In this document: positions 10,116 to 20,117 of the stretch, piece after piece | How positions within the stretch are numbered: position 1 is the stretch's first letter | How the letters are laid out: every line of letters begins with the position of its first letter | Source: Gallionella sp. | GTDB taxonomy: Bacteria; Pseudomonadota; Gammaproteobacteria; Burkholderiales; Gallionellaceae | Reading direction: 5' to 3' | Assembly (NCBI GenBank): GCA_028699065.1 | Contig: JAQVVH010000002.1 | Span: 229,049-293,048, forward strand | Length of the DNA stretch: 64,000 nucleotides | Notes under the pieces: generated by a model | What the model saw: the letters and a program-made list of their open reading frames with translations, nothing else | What the model was told of the DNA's origin: nothing | Databases searched by the model: none | Translations under genes and position numbers: made by a program

Positions 10116-11290
10116 GTGATGAGCCTGATCTGTTCCAGGGCAACGCGCCGTGCGGCGGCATCTGCGGCGGTTACATCATCGAGGGAAGTGACCGGATACA
10201 CCGGCAATACATCGAGCACCGATTCGATGACGCGCGGGATGTAAAGAAAGGGAATCTGGCGCTCGAGAAAAGCAGCCACGGCGATTTCATTGGCTGCGTT
10301 CAGCATGGCCGGCGCGGTTCCGGCTTCACGCAGTGCCTGGTAAGCCAGTGCCAGACAGGGGAAACGCTCGAAATCCGGCGCCTGAAAATTCAGGGTCGCC
10401 ACTTTAAACAAATCCAGCGGCGCCACACCGGCATCCATGCGCTCCGGCCACGAGAGGCCATAAGCAATCGGTGTACGCATGTCCGGATTACCCAGCTGCG
10501 CCAGCACCGAGCCATCCACATACTGCACCAGCGAATGAATCACGCTCTGCGGATGCACCACGACCTGAATATCCTCCGCCGCCGCATTGAACAGCCAGTG
10601 CGCCTCGATCACCTCCAGGCCCTTGTTCATCATGGTGGCCGAATCCACCGAAATCTTGCGCCCCATGCTCCAGTTGGGATGCGCGCAGGCTTGCTCCGGG
10701 GTGACATTCTGCAGCGCGTCCAGCGGCGTATTGCGGAAGGGGCCGCCAGATGCAGTCAATAAAATCTTGCTGATGCCGCTGCGCTGCAAATCACCGGAAT
10801 AATTGTGCGGCATGGACTGGAAGATTGCATTGTGCTCGCTGTCGATCGGCAGCAGCACCGACCCGCTGGCATGCACAGCATCCATAAAGACGGCACCGGC
10901 CGTCACCAGAGTTTCCTTGTTCGCAAGCAGGATTTTCTTGCCCGCCCGGGCGGCTGCCAGCGTCGGGCGCAAACCGGCGGCACCGACAATCGCGGCCATG
11001 ACCGTATCCACTTCCGGCAATGCCGACACCTGTTCCAGCGCCTCGATGCCACAAAGCACTTCGGTTGCCAGCTCGGCATCGGACAACATCACGCGCAACC
11101 GGGCGGCGGCAACTTCATCCAGAACTACAGCGAAGCGCGGCATGAATTGCACACACTGGTGAAACAGCAAATCAATCTGGGAATGACCGGTTAGCGCCAC
11201 AACCTCGAAGCGTTCCGGATGCCGTGCCACCACATTCAGCGTGCTGGTGCCGATACTGCCGGTGGATCCCAGAACCGTCAGGCGTTGCAT
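10112..11290 (-). CDS. dxr: 1-deoxy-D-xylulose-5-phosphate reductoisomerase
   Basis: Dxr converts DXP to 2-C-methyl-D-erythritol 4-phosphate, using NADPH and a divalent metal, in the MEP isoprenoid pathway. The 392-residue protein starts with the NADPH-binding loop [13 protein letters not shown], and contains [10 protein letters not shown] and the [18 protein letters not shown] active-site segment. It overlaps cdsA by one base. The pathway links to uppS just upstream and to ispG near 50 kb. Confidence 0.98.
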   Translation of the reverse strand: MQRLTVLGSTGSIGTSTLNVVARHPERFEVVALTGHSQIDLLFHQCVQFMPRFAVVLDEVAAARLRVMLSDAELATEVLCGIEALEQVSALPEVDTVMAAIVGAAGLRPTLAAARAGKKILLANKETLVTAGAVFMDAVHASGSVLLPIDSEHNAIFQSMPHNYSGDLQRSGISKILLTASGGPFRNTPLDALQNVTPEQACAHPNWSMGRKISVDSATMMNKGLEVIEAHWLFNAAAEDIQVVVHPQSVIHSLVQYVDGSVLAQLGNPDMRTPIAYGLSWPERMDAGVAPLDLFKVATLNFQAPDFERFPCLALAYQALREAGTAPAMLNAANEIAVAAFLERQIPFLYIPRVIESVLDVLPVYPVTSLDDVTAADAAARRVALEQIRLIT

Positions 11291-12123
11291 CAGTTGAATT
11301 CCTGAAACAATAGCGCCAGTGCGGCCAATGGCAAGGTTGATGTCAGCGCATCAATTCGGTCCAGCAAACCGCCGTGGCCCGGTAGCAAGGCGCCACTATC
11401 CTTGACCCCGGCCTGACGCTTGACGGCCGACTCGAACAAATCGCCGATCACCGCCAGCACTACCCACCACCAGGCGGTCAACAGCAAAGGTGGCAAGACC
11501 TGCCGCTCGGAAAACAATGGACTGAAACTCCACACCAGCACGACATAAACCGACACGCCAAAAATCGCACCGGATACGCCTTCCCAGGTCTTGCCCGGGC
11601 TAATGCTGGGCGCCAGTTTGTTTTTGCCGAAGCGCCGCCCCGCGAAATATGCGGCACTGTCAGCCACCCAGACCAATCCCATGACGAACAGCAGCAACCA
11701 GGGCGCCGGCGCAGCCTCGCGCAAGTCCATCATCGCCAGCCCGGTTGGCAGCAACACCGCCCAGCCAACCAATGCCATCAGATAAACATTCGTCACCTTC
11801 CAGCCGGCAATCAGCCAGCTGGGCACGACGACCAGCCAAAGCAGCGCTGACAGGCTGTACACAACCAGTTGCAACACGAGACGCAAGTCTTGCGCCAGAT
11901 AGAGATCGGCCCAGACCAGACCGGCCATCATCAGCACAGTCAGTAACCAGTAAAGTGTGGCCGGGCGCCCTTCCAGTTTGGACAGGCGCGACCATTCCGT
12001 CGCACCCTGCATGACCATTAAAACGACCAGCCCGGCCCACAGTAGCGGCGACAGGAAAAACAGTGCCAGCAAAAAGATGGCGAGCAAGACTATGGCAGTA
12101 AGGACGCGGGATTTAAGCATCAT
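11290..12123 (-). CDS. cdsA: Phosphatidate cytidylyltransferase
   Basis: CdsA makes CDP-diacylglycerol from phosphatidate and CTP in the inner membrane. The 277-residue protein has about seven membrane helices and the family signature near the C terminus ([20 protein letters not shown]), with [15 protein letters not shown] and SPGKTWEG before it. It starts with two consecutive ATG codons that overlap the uppS end by 8-11 bp, so the exact start is uncertain by one codon. Confidence 0.97.
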   Translation of the reverse strand: MMLKSRVLTAIVLLAIFLLALFFLSPLLWAGLVVLMVMQGATEWSRLSKLEGRPATLYWLLTVLMMAGLVWADLYLAQDLRLVLQLVVYSLSALLWLVVVPSWLIAGWKVTNVYLMALVGWAVLLPTGLAMMDLREAAPAPWLLLFVMGLVWVADSAAYFAGRRFGKNKLAPSISPGKTWEGVSGAIFGVSVYVVLVWSFSPLFSERQVLPPLLLTAWWWVVLAVIGDLFESAVKRQAGVKDSGALLPGHGGLLDRIDALTSTLPLAALALLFQEFN

Positions 12124-12883
12124 CCCCTTCCCGCCGCGCCTTCAGCTGTTCGCTGGTGCGGCCGAAACGGCGCTCGCGCTTGCGATAGGAAGAGATCGCA
12201 AGTTCGAGTTCCTGCCGGGTGAATTCCGGCCAAAGTACCTCGGTGAAATAGAGCTCGGTATAAGCCAACTGCCACAGCATGAAATTGCTGATGCGCTGCT
12301 CTCCCCCGGTGCGGATGAACAAATCCGGTTCCGGCTCATCGCTGAGCGAGAGATAGGGGGTGAGATCTTCTTCGGAAAATCCCTGCGCCAGCCCGGGCTG
12401 CTCGCGCAACATCGTCTGCACCGCATTCATGACATCCCATCGCCCGCCGTAATTGGCGGCCACGGTCAGCGTGAAAGTCTTGTTGCCGGCGGTTAATTGC
12501 TCGGCGGCTGTCATCGCCTGAACGAGCTTGGGATCAAAACGGCTGCGATCGCCGATAATGCGCAGGCGGATGTCATTCCGGTGCAGATTGGCGACCTCGC
12601 GCTCCAGCATCTTCATGAACAGCGACATGAGGAAATTGACCTCCTCCAGCGGCCGGCGCCAATTTTCGCTGCTGAAGGCAAACACGGTCAGATATTCGAC
12701 CCCCAGATCGCGGCAGGCGCGAATGACTTCGCGCAGTGTTTCAACACCACGCTGATGCCCCATGATGCGCGGCATGAAACGCTGTTTGGCCCAGCGGCCG
12801 TTGCCGTCCATGATGACGGCAATATGACGCGGGACATCGGAAATGTCAGGGATGCTGCGAGTGGAACTCGGCAGAAGACCCAT
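12113..12883 (-). CDS. uppS: Undecaprenyl diphosphate synthase (cis-prenyltransferase)
   Basis: UppS extends farnesyl diphosphate with isopentenyl units to the C55 carrier lipid used for peptidoglycan and LPS. The 256-residue protein has the catalytic MDGNGRWAK motif near residue 26, then GHQRGVETLRE, FSSENWRRP and the C-terminal RTGGEQRISNF and LYFTEVLWP motifs. The ATG at 12883 shares its A with the frr stop; a GTG one codon earlier is possible. Confidence 0.97.
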   Translation of the reverse strand: MGLLPSSTRSIPDISDVPRHIAVIMDGNGRWAKQRFMPRIMGHQRGVETLREVIRACRDLGVEYLTVFAFSSENWRRPLEEVNFLMSLFMKMLEREVANLHRNDIRLRIIGDRSRFDPKLVQAMTAAEQLTAGNKTFTLTVAANYGGRWDVMNAVQTMLREQPGLAQGFSEEDLTPYLSLSDEPEPDLFIRTGGEQRISNFMLWQLAYTELYFTEVLWPEFTRQELELAISSYRKRERRFGRTSEQLKARREGDDA

Positions 12884-13440
12884 CACACCGCCATCAGGTC
12901 GGTTTCCTTGGCGGCCAGCGCCTTGTCGATTTCCACGACGTAGCGATCGGTCAGTTTCTGAATCTCATCCTGCGTACGGCGCTCTTCGTCCTCGGCAATT
13001 TCCTTTTTCTTGAGCGCTTCCTTCAGGTGATTATTGGCATCGCGGCGAATGTTGCGTACCGCAATCTTGGCGTTCTCACCCTCCGCCTTGACGACCTTGA
13101 TCAAGTCGCGGCGGCGCTCTTCCGTGAGCATCGGCATCGGGACGCGAATCAGCTCACCCGAGTTCGCCGGATTCAGCCCCAGATCGGAATCACGAATTGC
13201 CCTTTCAATTGCGCCCACCATGTTTTTCTCGTAGGGCTGTACGCCTATCGTACGGGAATCCACCAGCGTCACATTGGCAACCTGATTCACAGGAGTCGGA
13301 TTACCGTAATAGTCCACCGTGATATGGTCCAGCAGCCCGGTATGAGCCCGCCCGGTGCGCACCTTGCTCAGATCGTTCTTGAGCGCCTCCAGGGATTTTT
13401 GCATTTTCTGCTCGGTTGTTTTTTTCAGTTCGGCAATCAT
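12883..13440 (-). CDS. frr: Ribosome recycling factor
   Basis: RRF works with EF-G to split the post-termination ribosome. The 185-residue length matches the family exactly. It starts [18 protein letters not shown], contains [14 protein letters not shown] and [13 protein letters not shown], and ends in the charged three-helix bundle. GGAGG lies 6 bases before the ATG at 13440. An upstream in-frame codon would add 33 residues unlike any RRF and was rejected. Confidence 0.97.
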   Translation of the reverse strand: MIAELKKTTEQKMQKSLEALKNDLSKVRTGRAHTGLLDHITVDYYGNPTPVNQVANVTLVDSRTIGVQPYEKNMVGAIERAIRDSDLGLNPANSGELIRVPMPMLTEERRRDLIKVVKAEGENAKIAVRNIRRDANNHLKEALKKKEIAEDEERRTQDEIQKLTDRYVVEIDKALAAKETDLMAV

Positions 13441-13456
13441 CGTTTCGCCTCCGGAA

Positions 13457-14176
13457 TCAATCGACACGCACCAGCGTGCCCTCACCTTCCCCGAACACCA
13501 CCCGTTTGAGTGCGCCCGGAGTGAAAATACTAAACACAATAATGGGTAATTTTTGGTCGCGGCACAAAGTCAGCGCCGTCGCATCCATCACTTTCAGGTT
13601 CTTGCTGATGGCTTCGTCAAAACTCAGACTTTGGTAGCGGATAGCATTGGGATCCTTTTTCGGATCCGCCGTATAAATGCCGTCAACCTTGGTAGCCTTG
13701 ATCACCACGTCGGCCATCATTTCCACGCCACGCAGCGCAGCCGCCGTGTCGGTGGTAAAAAACGGACTCCCAATCCCGGCGGCAAAAATTACGACCTTGC
13801 CGTCTTCCAGGTAACGCAGCGCCTTGCCGCGAATAAAGGGCTCGGCCACCTGCTCCAGACTGAGTGCAGACTGCACACGGCACTCCAGCCCCGCACGGGT
13901 CATGGCATCCTGCAGCGCCATGGAATTCATAACCGTCGCCAGCATACCCATGTAATCAGCAGTCGCACGATCCATCCCGGCTGCGGCCGGCGCCACGCCA
14001 CGGAAGATGTTGCCACCGCCAATCACCATCGCCACTTCCACGCCCAGCTCCACGACCTCCTTGATTTCGGCCACGATACGTTCGATCACGGCACGATTGA
14101 TGCCATAACTATCGTCACCCATCAGGGCTTCGCCCGACAGCTTGAGCAGGATGCGCTTGTAGGCTGGCGCGGTCAT
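13457..14176 (-). CDS. pyrH: Uridylate kinase
   Basis: PyrH phosphorylates UMP to UDP in pyrimidine synthesis and is regulated by GTP and UTP in many bacteria. The 239-residue protein of the amino-acid-kinase fold has [12 protein letters not shown], the IGGGNIFRG loop, [11 protein letters not shown] and [14 protein letters not shown]. The ATG at 14176 lies 4 bp after the tsf stop and is preferred over a non-ATG extension that would reach into tsf. Confidence 0.97.
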   Translation of the reverse strand: MTAPAYKRILLKLSGEALMGDDSYGINRAVIERIVAEIKEVVELGVEVAMVIGGGNIFRGVAPAAAGMDRATADYMGMLATVMNSMALQDAMTRAGLECRVQSALSLEQVAEPFIRGKALRYLEDGKVVIFAAGIGSPFFTTDTAAALRGVEMMADVVIKATKVDGIYTADPKKDPNAIRYQSLSFDEAISKNLKVMDATALTLCRDQKLPIIVFSIFTPGALKRVVFGEGEGTLVRVD

Positions 14177-14180
14177 GGTC

Positions 14181-15080
14181 TTAACCCTGTGCGGCGGCAA
14201 CCGCAGCGGCTACTTCTGCCGCGTAATCTTCGACCTTCTTCTCGATACCCTCGCCCACCACATACATCTGGAAAGCGGTCACGGAAGCGCCCTTGCCTTT
14301 CAGCAATTGCTCCACAGTCTGCTTGCCATCCTCCGCCTTAACGAAAATCTGGCCCATCAGCGTCACCTCACGCAGGAATTTCTGCACCGTACCTTCGGCG
14401 ATCTTGTCCAGCATCGCTTCCGGCTTGCCGGATTCCTTGGCCTTCTCGATGGCGATGCGGCGCTCGGTCTCGATCTCTTCGGCATTCACACCGGAAGCAT
14501 CAATCGACTTCGGCTTGCTCGCAGCAATATGCATCGCGATATCGCGACCCAGCGCTTCGTCGCCGCCGGCATAATCCACCAGCACGCCAATCTTGCTGCC
14601 GTGCAGATAACTGGACAACTTGCCGGTCGAGGTTTCGTAACGCTCGAAACGGCGGATCGTGATGTTCTCACCGATCTTCATCACCAGTGCCTTGCGAACC
14701 TCCTCAACCGAACCCTCCGCATTAGCCAGCGCCATGCCGGACAGCGCATCGATATCGACAGGATTCTGCTTTGCAACAGTTTCAGCCACGTTCTTTGCGA
14801 ACGCGATGAAGTCATCGTTCTTGGCCACGAAGTCTGTTTCGCAGTTAATTTCCACCACAGCGCCGCTCTTGGCATCCGGCGCGATGAACGCGCTAACAAT
14901 ACCTTCCGCGGTTACGCGGCTGGCGGCCTTGCTGGCTTTCGCGCCACTCTTGATACGCAACTGCTCTTCCGCCACTTTGGCATCGCCATTGGCTTCCACC
15001 AGTGCTTTTTTGCATTCCATCATGCCAAGACCCGTGGCCTCGCGCAGTTCCTTGACCATTGCTGCAGTAATCTCTGCCAT
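14181..15080 (-). CDS. tsf: Elongation factor Ts
   Basis: EF-Ts exchanges GDP for GTP on EF-Tu. The 299-residue protein has the N-terminal UBA-like domain with [19 protein letters not shown], followed by the [13 protein letters not shown] core segment that contacts EF-Tu. GGAG about 6 bases upstream supports the ATG at 15080. It is cotranscribed with rpsB through a terminator-like hairpin in the 75-bp gap. Confidence 0.97.
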   Translation of the reverse strand: MAEITAAMVKELREATGLGMMECKKALVEANGDAKVAEEQLRIKSGAKASKAASRVTAEGIVSAFIAPDAKSGAVVEINCETDFVAKNDDFIAFAKNVAETVAKQNPVDIDALSGMALANAEGSVEEVRKALVMKIGENITIRRFERYETSTGKLSSYLHGSKIGVLVDYAGGDEALGRDIAMHIAASKPKSIDASGVNAEEIETERRIAIEKAKESGKPEAMLDKIAEGTVQKFLREVTLMGQIFVKAEDGKQTVEQLLKGKGASVTAFQMYVVGEGIEKKVEDYAAEVAAAVAAAQG

Positions 15081-15110
15081 TTCCAACTCCATTCAAAACA
15101 ATAAAACTTG

Positions 15111-15135
15111 TAAAAAAGGGGCGCGAACGCCCCTT
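15111..15135 (-). terminator. Terminator-like hairpin between rpsB and tsf (probable attenuator)
   Basis: Read on the minus strand, AAGGGGCG and CGCCCCTT form an 8-bp perfect stem closed by the stable tetraloop TTCG and followed by a run of T. This is a complete intrinsic terminator placed between two cotranscribed genes. It probably lets only part of the transcription pass into tsf, setting the S2 to EF-Ts ratio. Confidence 0.8.
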
Positions 15136-15155
15136 CTCGCGTCGGTTACAGTGGC

Positions 15156-15878
15156 TTAGGCCGCCTGTTCCGAAACTTCCTCAACCAGTTCTGTCAGTGC
15201 CTGGGCTCGACCTTCCAGAATCGCGTCGGCAATGCCGCGAGCGTACAGGCGAATCGCTTGGGTGGAGTCATCGTTACCAGGAATAATGAAATCCACGCCG
15301 GCGGGCGAGTTGTTGGTATCAACAATACCGATCACCGGAATACCCAGCTTCTGCGCCTCGACAATGGCACCCTTCTGGTAGCCAACGTCGATCACGAACA
15401 GCGCGTCCGGCAGACCGCCCATATCCTTGATCCCGCCGAGACTACGGTTCAGCTTTTCCAGTTCGCGCTTCATCATCAGCGCTTCTTTCTTGGAAATCTT
15501 TTCCGACGAACCTTCCGCCGTCAATTCCTCAATTTCGCGCAGACGCTTGATGGACTGTTGTACGGTCTTGTGATTGGTCAGCATGCCGCCGAGCCAGCGG
15601 TAATTCACGAACGGCGAATCCGAACGCACGGCTTCTTCCTGGACGATATCGCGTGCCTGACGCTTGGTACCCACGAACAGCACGGTACCCTTCTTGGCTG
15701 CCAGCTTGCGGATAAACGCTTCAGCTTCCGCGAACTTCACCACGGTTTTTTCCAGGTTGATGATATGAATCTTGTTGCGATGGCCGAAAATAAAGGGGGC
15801 CATCTTGGGGTTCCAGAAACGGGTTTGGTGACCAAAGTGGACACCGGCTTCCAGCATTTGACGCATTGTTACAGCCAT
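15156..15878 (-). CDS. rpsB: Ribosomal protein S2 (30S)
   Basis: S2 binds late to the 30S subunit and is needed for S1 binding. The 240-residue protein starts [18 protein letters not shown], the family signature, and has [10 protein letters not shown] and the [11 protein letters not shown] and PGNDDS segments. AGGAG lies 6 bases before the start. It leads the rpsB-tsf-pyrH-frr run and has its own promoter about 114 nt upstream. Confidence 0.98.
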   Translation of the reverse strand: MAVTMRQMLEAGVHFGHQTRFWNPKMAPFIFGHRNKIHIINLEKTVVKFAEAEAFIRKLAAKKGTVLFVGTKRQARDIVQEEAVRSDSPFVNYRWLGGMLTNHKTVQQSIKRLREIEELTAEGSSEKISKKEALMMKRELEKLNRSLGGIKDMGGLPDALFVIDVGYQKGAIVEAQKLGIPVIGIVDTNNSPAGVDFIIPGNDDSTQAIRLYARGIADAILEGRAQALTELVEEVSEQAA

Positions 15879-15998
15879 GAGTTACTCCTGAGTAAGGGTT
15901 ATTAACTACCGCTCGCCAGCTTGACCACACCGATATTTGGTGAGCACCCTGACATGTGCGAACGGGAAATTGACTCCGGACCATCCGGAGCGGCGCGC

Positions 15999-16028
15999 AT
16001 TCTAGCACTAACCCCCGGCACGACTCAA
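15999..16028 (-). promoter_or_regulatory. sigma70 promoter of rpsB-tsf
   Basis: On the minus strand there is TTGAGT (16028-16023), an 18-bp spacer, and TAGAAT (16004-15999) preceded by TG, an extended -10. A GC-rich discriminator (GCGCGCCGC) follows, as in growth-regulated ribosomal promoters. The predicted start near 15992 gives a leader of about 114 nt. The leader opens with a stem CTCCGGA/TCCGGAG (15974-15990), which could take part in S2 feedback, though no specific binding site can be claimed. Confidence 0.72.
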
Positions 16029-16071
16029 GCCATCGCCGGCAGCAAATCCGGGTCGCCGGGACGGGCAAAAC

Positions 16072-16551
16072 TCACTGAAAATGCCGCTTTCCCAGATGCT
16101 GCAACAATCCCTCGGCTGCATCCTCCACCATATCCAGCACGCGCTCAAAGCCATCCGCCCCGCCGTAATACGGATCAGGCACCTCGCGTTCGCGGTGATG
16201 GCGGGCAAATTCCAGAAACAATCCCAGATGCCCGCCGGCAGCGTCCGGACGCAAGCGCTGCAAAATGGCCAGATTGCCCTCGTCCATCGCCAGTACATAA
16301 TCAAATCGGGAAAAGTCGGCACGATCCACCTGCCGCCCGCGCAACCGGCCCATGTCATAGCCGCGCTGTTTGGCCGCGCGCTGTGTGCGGGCATCGGGGG
16401 CCTCGCCGATGTGATAGTCATGCGTGCCGGCCGAATCGATTTGGATGTGCTCACTTAGTCCAGCCCGCTCGACGTAATCGCGAAATACGACCTCGGCCGT
16501 CGGCGATCGACAGATATTGCCCATGCACACAAAAAGCACTTTGATTGTCAT
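16072..16551 (-). CDS. Low-molecular-weight protein tyrosine phosphatase
   Basis: This 159-residue enzyme has the phosphatase P-loop at the N terminus (VLFVCMGNICRS, nucleophile C9 and R15) and the general-acid motif DPYYGG near 128. Such proteins dephosphorylate tyrosine kinases of capsule and exopolysaccharide systems or other targets; none is encoded nearby. The ATG at 16551 lies 8 bp after uvrB with a GAGGGG upstream, so it is probably in the uvrB operon. A GTG start at 16563 is possible but overlaps uvrB. Confidence 0.9.
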   Translation of the reverse strand: MTIKVLFVCMGNICRSPTAEVVFRDYVERAGLSEHIQIDSAGTHDYHIGEAPDARTQRAAKQRGYDMGRLRGRQVDRADFSRFDYVLAMDEGNLAILQRLRPDAAGGHLGLFLEFARHHREREVPDPYYGGADGFERVLDMVEDAAEGLLQHLGKRHFQ

Positions 16552-16559
16552 CGAGCCCC

Positions 16560-18584
16560 TCACAACGGCGAAATAAAAACGCTTTCGCGCAATTTTTTCA
16601 GCTGGTCGCGCAATTCGGCGGCCTTTTCAAATTCCAGATTTTTTGCAGCTTGCAGCATCTCTTTTTCCAAACGCGCAATCTCCCTGGAAATTTCCTTTTC
16701 GCTCATGGCGAGATATTTCGCCTCGGCCTGCGCGGCCTTGAGCTGTGATCGCTCGGTATCGAGATTGTATTCGGTGGCGATGATGTCTTTGATGCGTTTG
16801 ATGACCGACTTCGGCGTAATGCCGTGGGCTGTATTCCAATCCAACTGTTTGCTGCGGCGACGTGCCGTCTCGTCCATCGCTTTGCGCATCGAATCGGTGA
16901 TGCGGTCGGCGTACAGAATGGCCGTCCCGTGCAAATGTCGCGCGGCGCGACCGATTGTCTGGATCAGCGACCGCTCGGAACGCAGGAATCCTTCCTTGTC
17001 AGCATCCAGAATAGCCACCAGCGACACCTCGGGAATATCCAGCCCCTCGCGCAACAGGTTGATGCCCACCAGCACGTCAAACACGCCCAGTCGCAGATCG
17101 CGGATGATTTCCACCCGCTCGACGGTTTCCACGTCCGAGTGCAGATAACGCACCTTGATGCCGTGCTCGGAAAAATATTCGGTCAGCTGTTCGGCCATGC
17201 GTTTGGTCAGCGTGGTCACCAGCACGCGCTCGCCGGCCTTGATGCGGGCGTTGGCAACACTCATCAGATCATCCACCTGATTCGTCGCGGGACGCACTTC
17301 GATCAGTGGATCGACCAGACCGGTGGGACGCACCACCTGCTCCACCACCTGTCCGGCGTGCGCGGCCTCGTAGGCCGCCGGCGTGGCGGAAATAAAAACC
17401 GCCTGACGCATCACTTTTTCAAACTCGTCGAAACGCAAAGGCCGGTTATCCAGCGCCGAGGGCAGGCGAAAGCCGTAATTGACCAGATTTTCCTTGCGTG
17501 CGCGGTCGCCCTTGTACATCCCGCCGATCTGGGAAATCGTAACGTGACTTTCGTCTATAAACATCAGCGCATTCGGCGGCAAATAATCCAACAGTGTTGG
17601 CGGCGCTTCGCCGGCCTTGCGCCCTGACAAATGGCGGGAGTAATTTTCAATACCCTTGGTGAAGCCGATTTCGGCCAGCATTTCCAGATCGTGCCGCGTC
17701 CGCTGTTCGATGCGCTGCGCTTCCACCAGCTTGCCCTCCTTCTGAAAAAAGGCGATGCGGTCGGCCAATTCCAGCTTGATGGTTTCAATCGCACGCAGGG
17801 TAGTTTCGCGCGGTGTCACATAATGGCTGGAGGGATAAACGGTGTAGCGCGGCAGGCGCGTCTGGATGTGGCCGGTAAGTGGATCAAACAGCGCCAGCGA
17901 CTCCACTTCATCGTCGAACAAGATGACGCGCAGGGCATTCTCGTTGCTTTCCGCCGGAAAAATATCAATCACATCCCCGCGTACGCGGAACGTGCCGCGC
18001 GCAAAATCCATCTCGTTGCGTTCGTACTGCATCGCCACCAAGCGCTGAATCACGTCGCGCTGAGCGATCTTTTCGTGTTCGCGCAAATGCAGAATCATGC
18101 CGTGATAATCCACCGGATCGCCGATACCGTAGATGGCGGAAACAGTCGCGACGATTACACTGTCTTCGCGTTCAAGCAGGGATTTGGTAGCCGACAAGCG
18201 CATCTGTTCGATCTGCTCGTTGATGGACGAATCCTTCTCGATGTAGACGTCGCGGGCCGGCACATAGGCCTCGGGCTGGTAATAGTCGTAGTAGGAAACG
18301 AAATACTCGATCGCGTTCTCGGGAAAAAACTCGCGCATCTCGGCATAGAGCTGCGCCGCCAGAGTCTTGTTCGGCGCCATAACGATCGCGGGCCGCCCGG
18401 TGCGCGCGATAACGTTGGCCATGGTGTAAGTCTTGCCGGAGCCCGTCACCCCCAACAGGGTCTGGAATGCCAGCCCGTTGTCGATGCCTTCCACCAGCTG
18501 CGCGATCGCCGCGGGCTGATCCCCGGCCGGCTCAAAGGGCTGGTGCAGGCGAAAGGGGCTATTGGGAAAGGTAACGATACTCAT
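16560..18584 (-). CDS. uvrB: Excinuclease ABC subunit B
   Basis: UvrB verifies DNA damage after loading by UvrA and positions UvrC for incision. The 674-residue protein has the Walker A loop [10 protein letters not shown], the beta-hairpin region near [12 protein letters not shown], helicase motifs ([18 protein letters not shown]) and a C-terminal UVR domain that meets UvrC. The ATG at 18584 gives the standard start [18 protein letters not shown] box at 18616-18621 on the minus strand may be its -10, but no convincing -35 is seen. Confidence 0.97.
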   Translation of the reverse strand: MSIVTFPNSPFRLHQPFEPAGDQPAAIAQLVEGIDNGLAFQTLLGVTGSGKTYTMANVIARTGRPAIVMAPNKTLAAQLYAEMREFFPENAIEYFVSYYDYYQPEAYVPARDVYIEKDSSINEQIEQMRLSATKSLLEREDSVIVATVSAIYGIGDPVDYHGMILHLREHEKIAQRDVIQRLVAMQYERNEMDFARGTFRVRGDVIDIFPAESNENALRVILFDDEVESLALFDPLTGHIQTRLPRYTVYPSSHYVTPRETTLRAIETIKLELADRIAFFQKEGKLVEAQRIEQRTRHDLEMLAEIGFTKGIENYSRHLSGRKAGEAPPTLLDYLPPNALMFIDESHVTISQIGGMYKGDRARKENLVNYGFRLPSALDNRPLRFDEFEKVMRQAVFISATPAAYEAAHAGQVVEQVVRPTGLVDPLIEVRPATNQVDDLMSVANARIKAGERVLVTTLTKRMAEQLTEYFSEHGIKVRYLHSDVETVERVEIIRDLRLGVFDVLVGINLLREGLDIPEVSLVAILDADKEGFLRSERSLIQTIGRAARHLHGTAILYADRITDSMRKAMDETARRRSKQLDWNTAHGITPKSVIKRIKDIIATEYNLDTERSQLKAAQAEAKYLAMSEKEISREIARLEKEMLQAAKNLEFEKAAELRDQLKKLRESVFISPL

Positions 18585-18666
18585 ACTGGGCAGTGCTTCG
18601 GGCAAATGGCCGCACATTGTAGATCATGCGCGGCCGGTATTTCGCCCTGACTTGGGGGCGAGTTGA

Positions 18667-19203
18667 TCAGCCCTGAAAGCCGCGACGAGCTGCCATGCGT
18701 TTCCCCAGCACCGCACGTTGATTGAAATCCAGCAGGCGCTCGGCCAGCGGCAGCAGCCTCGTATTTTCCAGCGCGATGTGCGCGGCATAGCCCGCGTTGA
18801 AGCGCGACACGACGCCCTCTTCAAGCCGCGTCGAAGCGCCCGAGGTTAGGCCGAACAGCTCAGGCCGCAGCGCCCGCCAACACTGTTCCAGCTCCCGATG
18901 TTCGGCCAGTAAAGCGGCCATCAACTCTGCCGCCGCCGGATCACCACTCGCCAGCAACTGCGGGAATAAATCCAGCTCTTCGTCCTGATGATGAAATTGC
19001 CCGGCAGTATCGAAATAACGCAGAATCTGCGTCGCTGCCTGAGCGACCTGTTCGTCCCATCTCCTGGCATCAAGATGCTTCGCCAATTTGTCGAGCAGCG
19101 CACACTGCGCCGAAATGCGCCCGTGGCAAGCCTCCAGCATACCCAATGGATCATCAAACGTCGGTGCGAGCGCGTCCGCGCCGGGCAGGCTGATTTGCTT
19201 CAC
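18667..19203 (-). CDS. Hemerythrin HHE-domain protein, coupled to nsrR
   Basis: A 178-residue protein with a four-helix hemerythrin-type di-iron domain: HGRIS near 24, HHQDEELDLFPQL near 70, AEHRELE near 100 and HIALENTRLLP near 150 supply the His/Glu/Asp ligands. The likely start is GTG at 19203, overlapping the nsrR stop as GTGA (4 bp), so it is translationally coupled to the regulator. Members of this group bind O2 or NO or repair iron-sulfur damage. An NO-related role is inferred from context. Cluster repair of the YtfE/RIC type is an alternative, although no N-terminal ScdA domain is visible. Confidence 0.85.
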   Translation of the reverse strand: MKQISLPGADALAPTFDDPLGMLEACHGRISAQCALLDKLAKHLDARRWDEQVAQAATQILRYFDTAGQFHHQDEELDLFPQLLASGDPAAAELMAALLAEHRELEQCWRALRPELFGLTSGASTRLEEGVVSRFNAGYAAHIALENTRLLPLAERLLDFNQRAVLGKRMAARRGFQG

Positions 19204-19598
19204 AGAATATCGGCCAGCGTACTGCCCTCCAGCGACTGCAGAAACTGCTTCTGGGCATTGAAGAAAACCTTGCGCAATTTGCACGCCGGCATCAACGGAC
19301 AGCAATCATTGGTCGCTTCCTGCCGCAAGCAGTACAGCAGCGCCAAATTACTTTCCATCACGCGCACCACTTCGCCGACCGTAATTTCTGCCGGATTTCT
19401 TGCCAGCCGAATGCCACCGTTGCGGCCGCGCTCACTAAGCACCAGGTTGGCTGCAACCAGCGCCATCACGACTTTCATTAAATGGGTTCTGACGATTGAA
19501 AACGCCTCGGAAACCTCCGCAATGGTCGCACTGCCCCCTTTCCCACCCAGATAAATCAGTGTTCTAAGCGCAATGTCTGTCGAAAGATTGAGCTGCAT
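19200..19598 (-). CDS. nsrR: Rrf2-family NO-sensing repressor NsrR
   Basis: NsrR is a [4Fe-4S]/[2Fe-2S] repressor that loses DNA binding when NO attacks its cluster. The 132-residue protein has the winged-helix Rrf2 fold (MQLNLSTDIALRTLIYLG, SERGRNGGIRLAR wing) and C-terminal cysteines at 90, 99, 100 and 106. C100-x5-C106 has the usual NsrR spacing, whereas the gap from C90 is longer than usual. It lies divergent from the nor-nir operon, with two NsrR-type palindromes between them, so it probably represses that operon and itself. Confidence 0.92.
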   Translation of the reverse strand: MQLNLSTDIALRTLIYLGGKGGSATIAEVSEAFSIVRTHLMKVVMALVAANLVLSERGRNGGIRLARNPAEITVGEVVRVMESNLALLYCLRQEATNDCCPLMPACKLRKVFFNAQKQFLQSLEGSTLADIL

Positions 19599-19660
19599 GA
19601 CAAACCTCCTTCATTAGAAGTTCGCAAATTATGCCCCAGCCGGGCATCTTCGCGTGAATT

Positions 19661-19683
19661 AATATTCATTGTTATTGAATATT
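19661..19683. promoter_or_regulatory. NsrR operator, site 1
   Basis: A 23-bp palindrome with perfect 8-bp arms AATATTCA and TGAATATT around a 7-bp centre, matching the 11-1-11 layout of NsrR boxes. It lies 63 bp upstream of nsrR and 64 bp upstream of the first gene of the nor-nir operon. Confidence 0.75.
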
Positions 19684-19697
19684 ATTTGCATTCGGTA

Positions 19698-19720
19698 TAT
19701 ATTCACATTTAATGAATCAT
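19698..19720. promoter_or_regulatory. NsrR operator, site 2 (imperfect)
   Basis: A second 23-bp element with arms TATATTCA and TGAATCAT and the same 7-bp centre length, centred 37 bp downstream of site 1. It is less symmetric than site 1 and lies close to the expected promoter of the nor-nir operon. Confidence 0.55.
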
Positions 19721-19746
19721 TAAAATACATATACCCGGGAGGCAGC

Positions 19747-20100
19747 ATGATCGAACCCGCACTGTTGGCAAACTTTTTCACGATATTTTTTTCCTCCGCG
19801 ATGGTTATCCTGCTCGGCGCACTATACGCCCTCCTCTTTGCATTCTCGCGCATAAAAGGCGAGCGTCGCCTAATGCCGCTGGCCTATTTGTCTTACGCCG
19901 GTCTGGTCGTCGCCACTCTCACGCTGGCACAGGCGGCAAACCTGCTCAAACAACCGTTCTGGTTCAGCATCGTCCTGCTGATGCTGCTGGGCTACCTGCT
20001 CGCCCCCCACGGAATATGGCACTTGTGTGTGAGCACGCATGCCGATGAGGCGCCCCGTGACAGCGCAATACCGAACAGCAAGCAAGATTTCATTTCGTAA
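19747..20100 (+). CDS. Small three-helix membrane protein, first gene of nor-nir operon
   Basis: A 117-residue protein with three predicted membrane helices (about 7-30, 45-65 and 72-92) and a polar tail. No family is recognised. GGGAGG lies 5 bases before the ATG at 19747, and the gene precedes norC by 17 bp, directly behind the NsrR sites, so it is almost certainly expressed with the NO reductase. A role in assembly or as an accessory subunit is a guess from position only. Confidence 0.75.
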   Translation: MIEPALLANFFTIFFSSAMVILLGALYALLFAFSRIKGERRLMPLAYLSYAGLVVATLTLAQAANLLKQPFWFSIVLLMLLGYLLAPHGIWHLCVSTHADEAPRDSAIPNSKQDFIS

Positions 20101-20117
20101 ACCTGAAGGAGAAAACC

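Noticed and set aside
19668..19853. Minus-strand open frame across the NsrR region
   Set aside because: It covers the operators and the start of the first nor-operon gene and has no ribosome-binding site.
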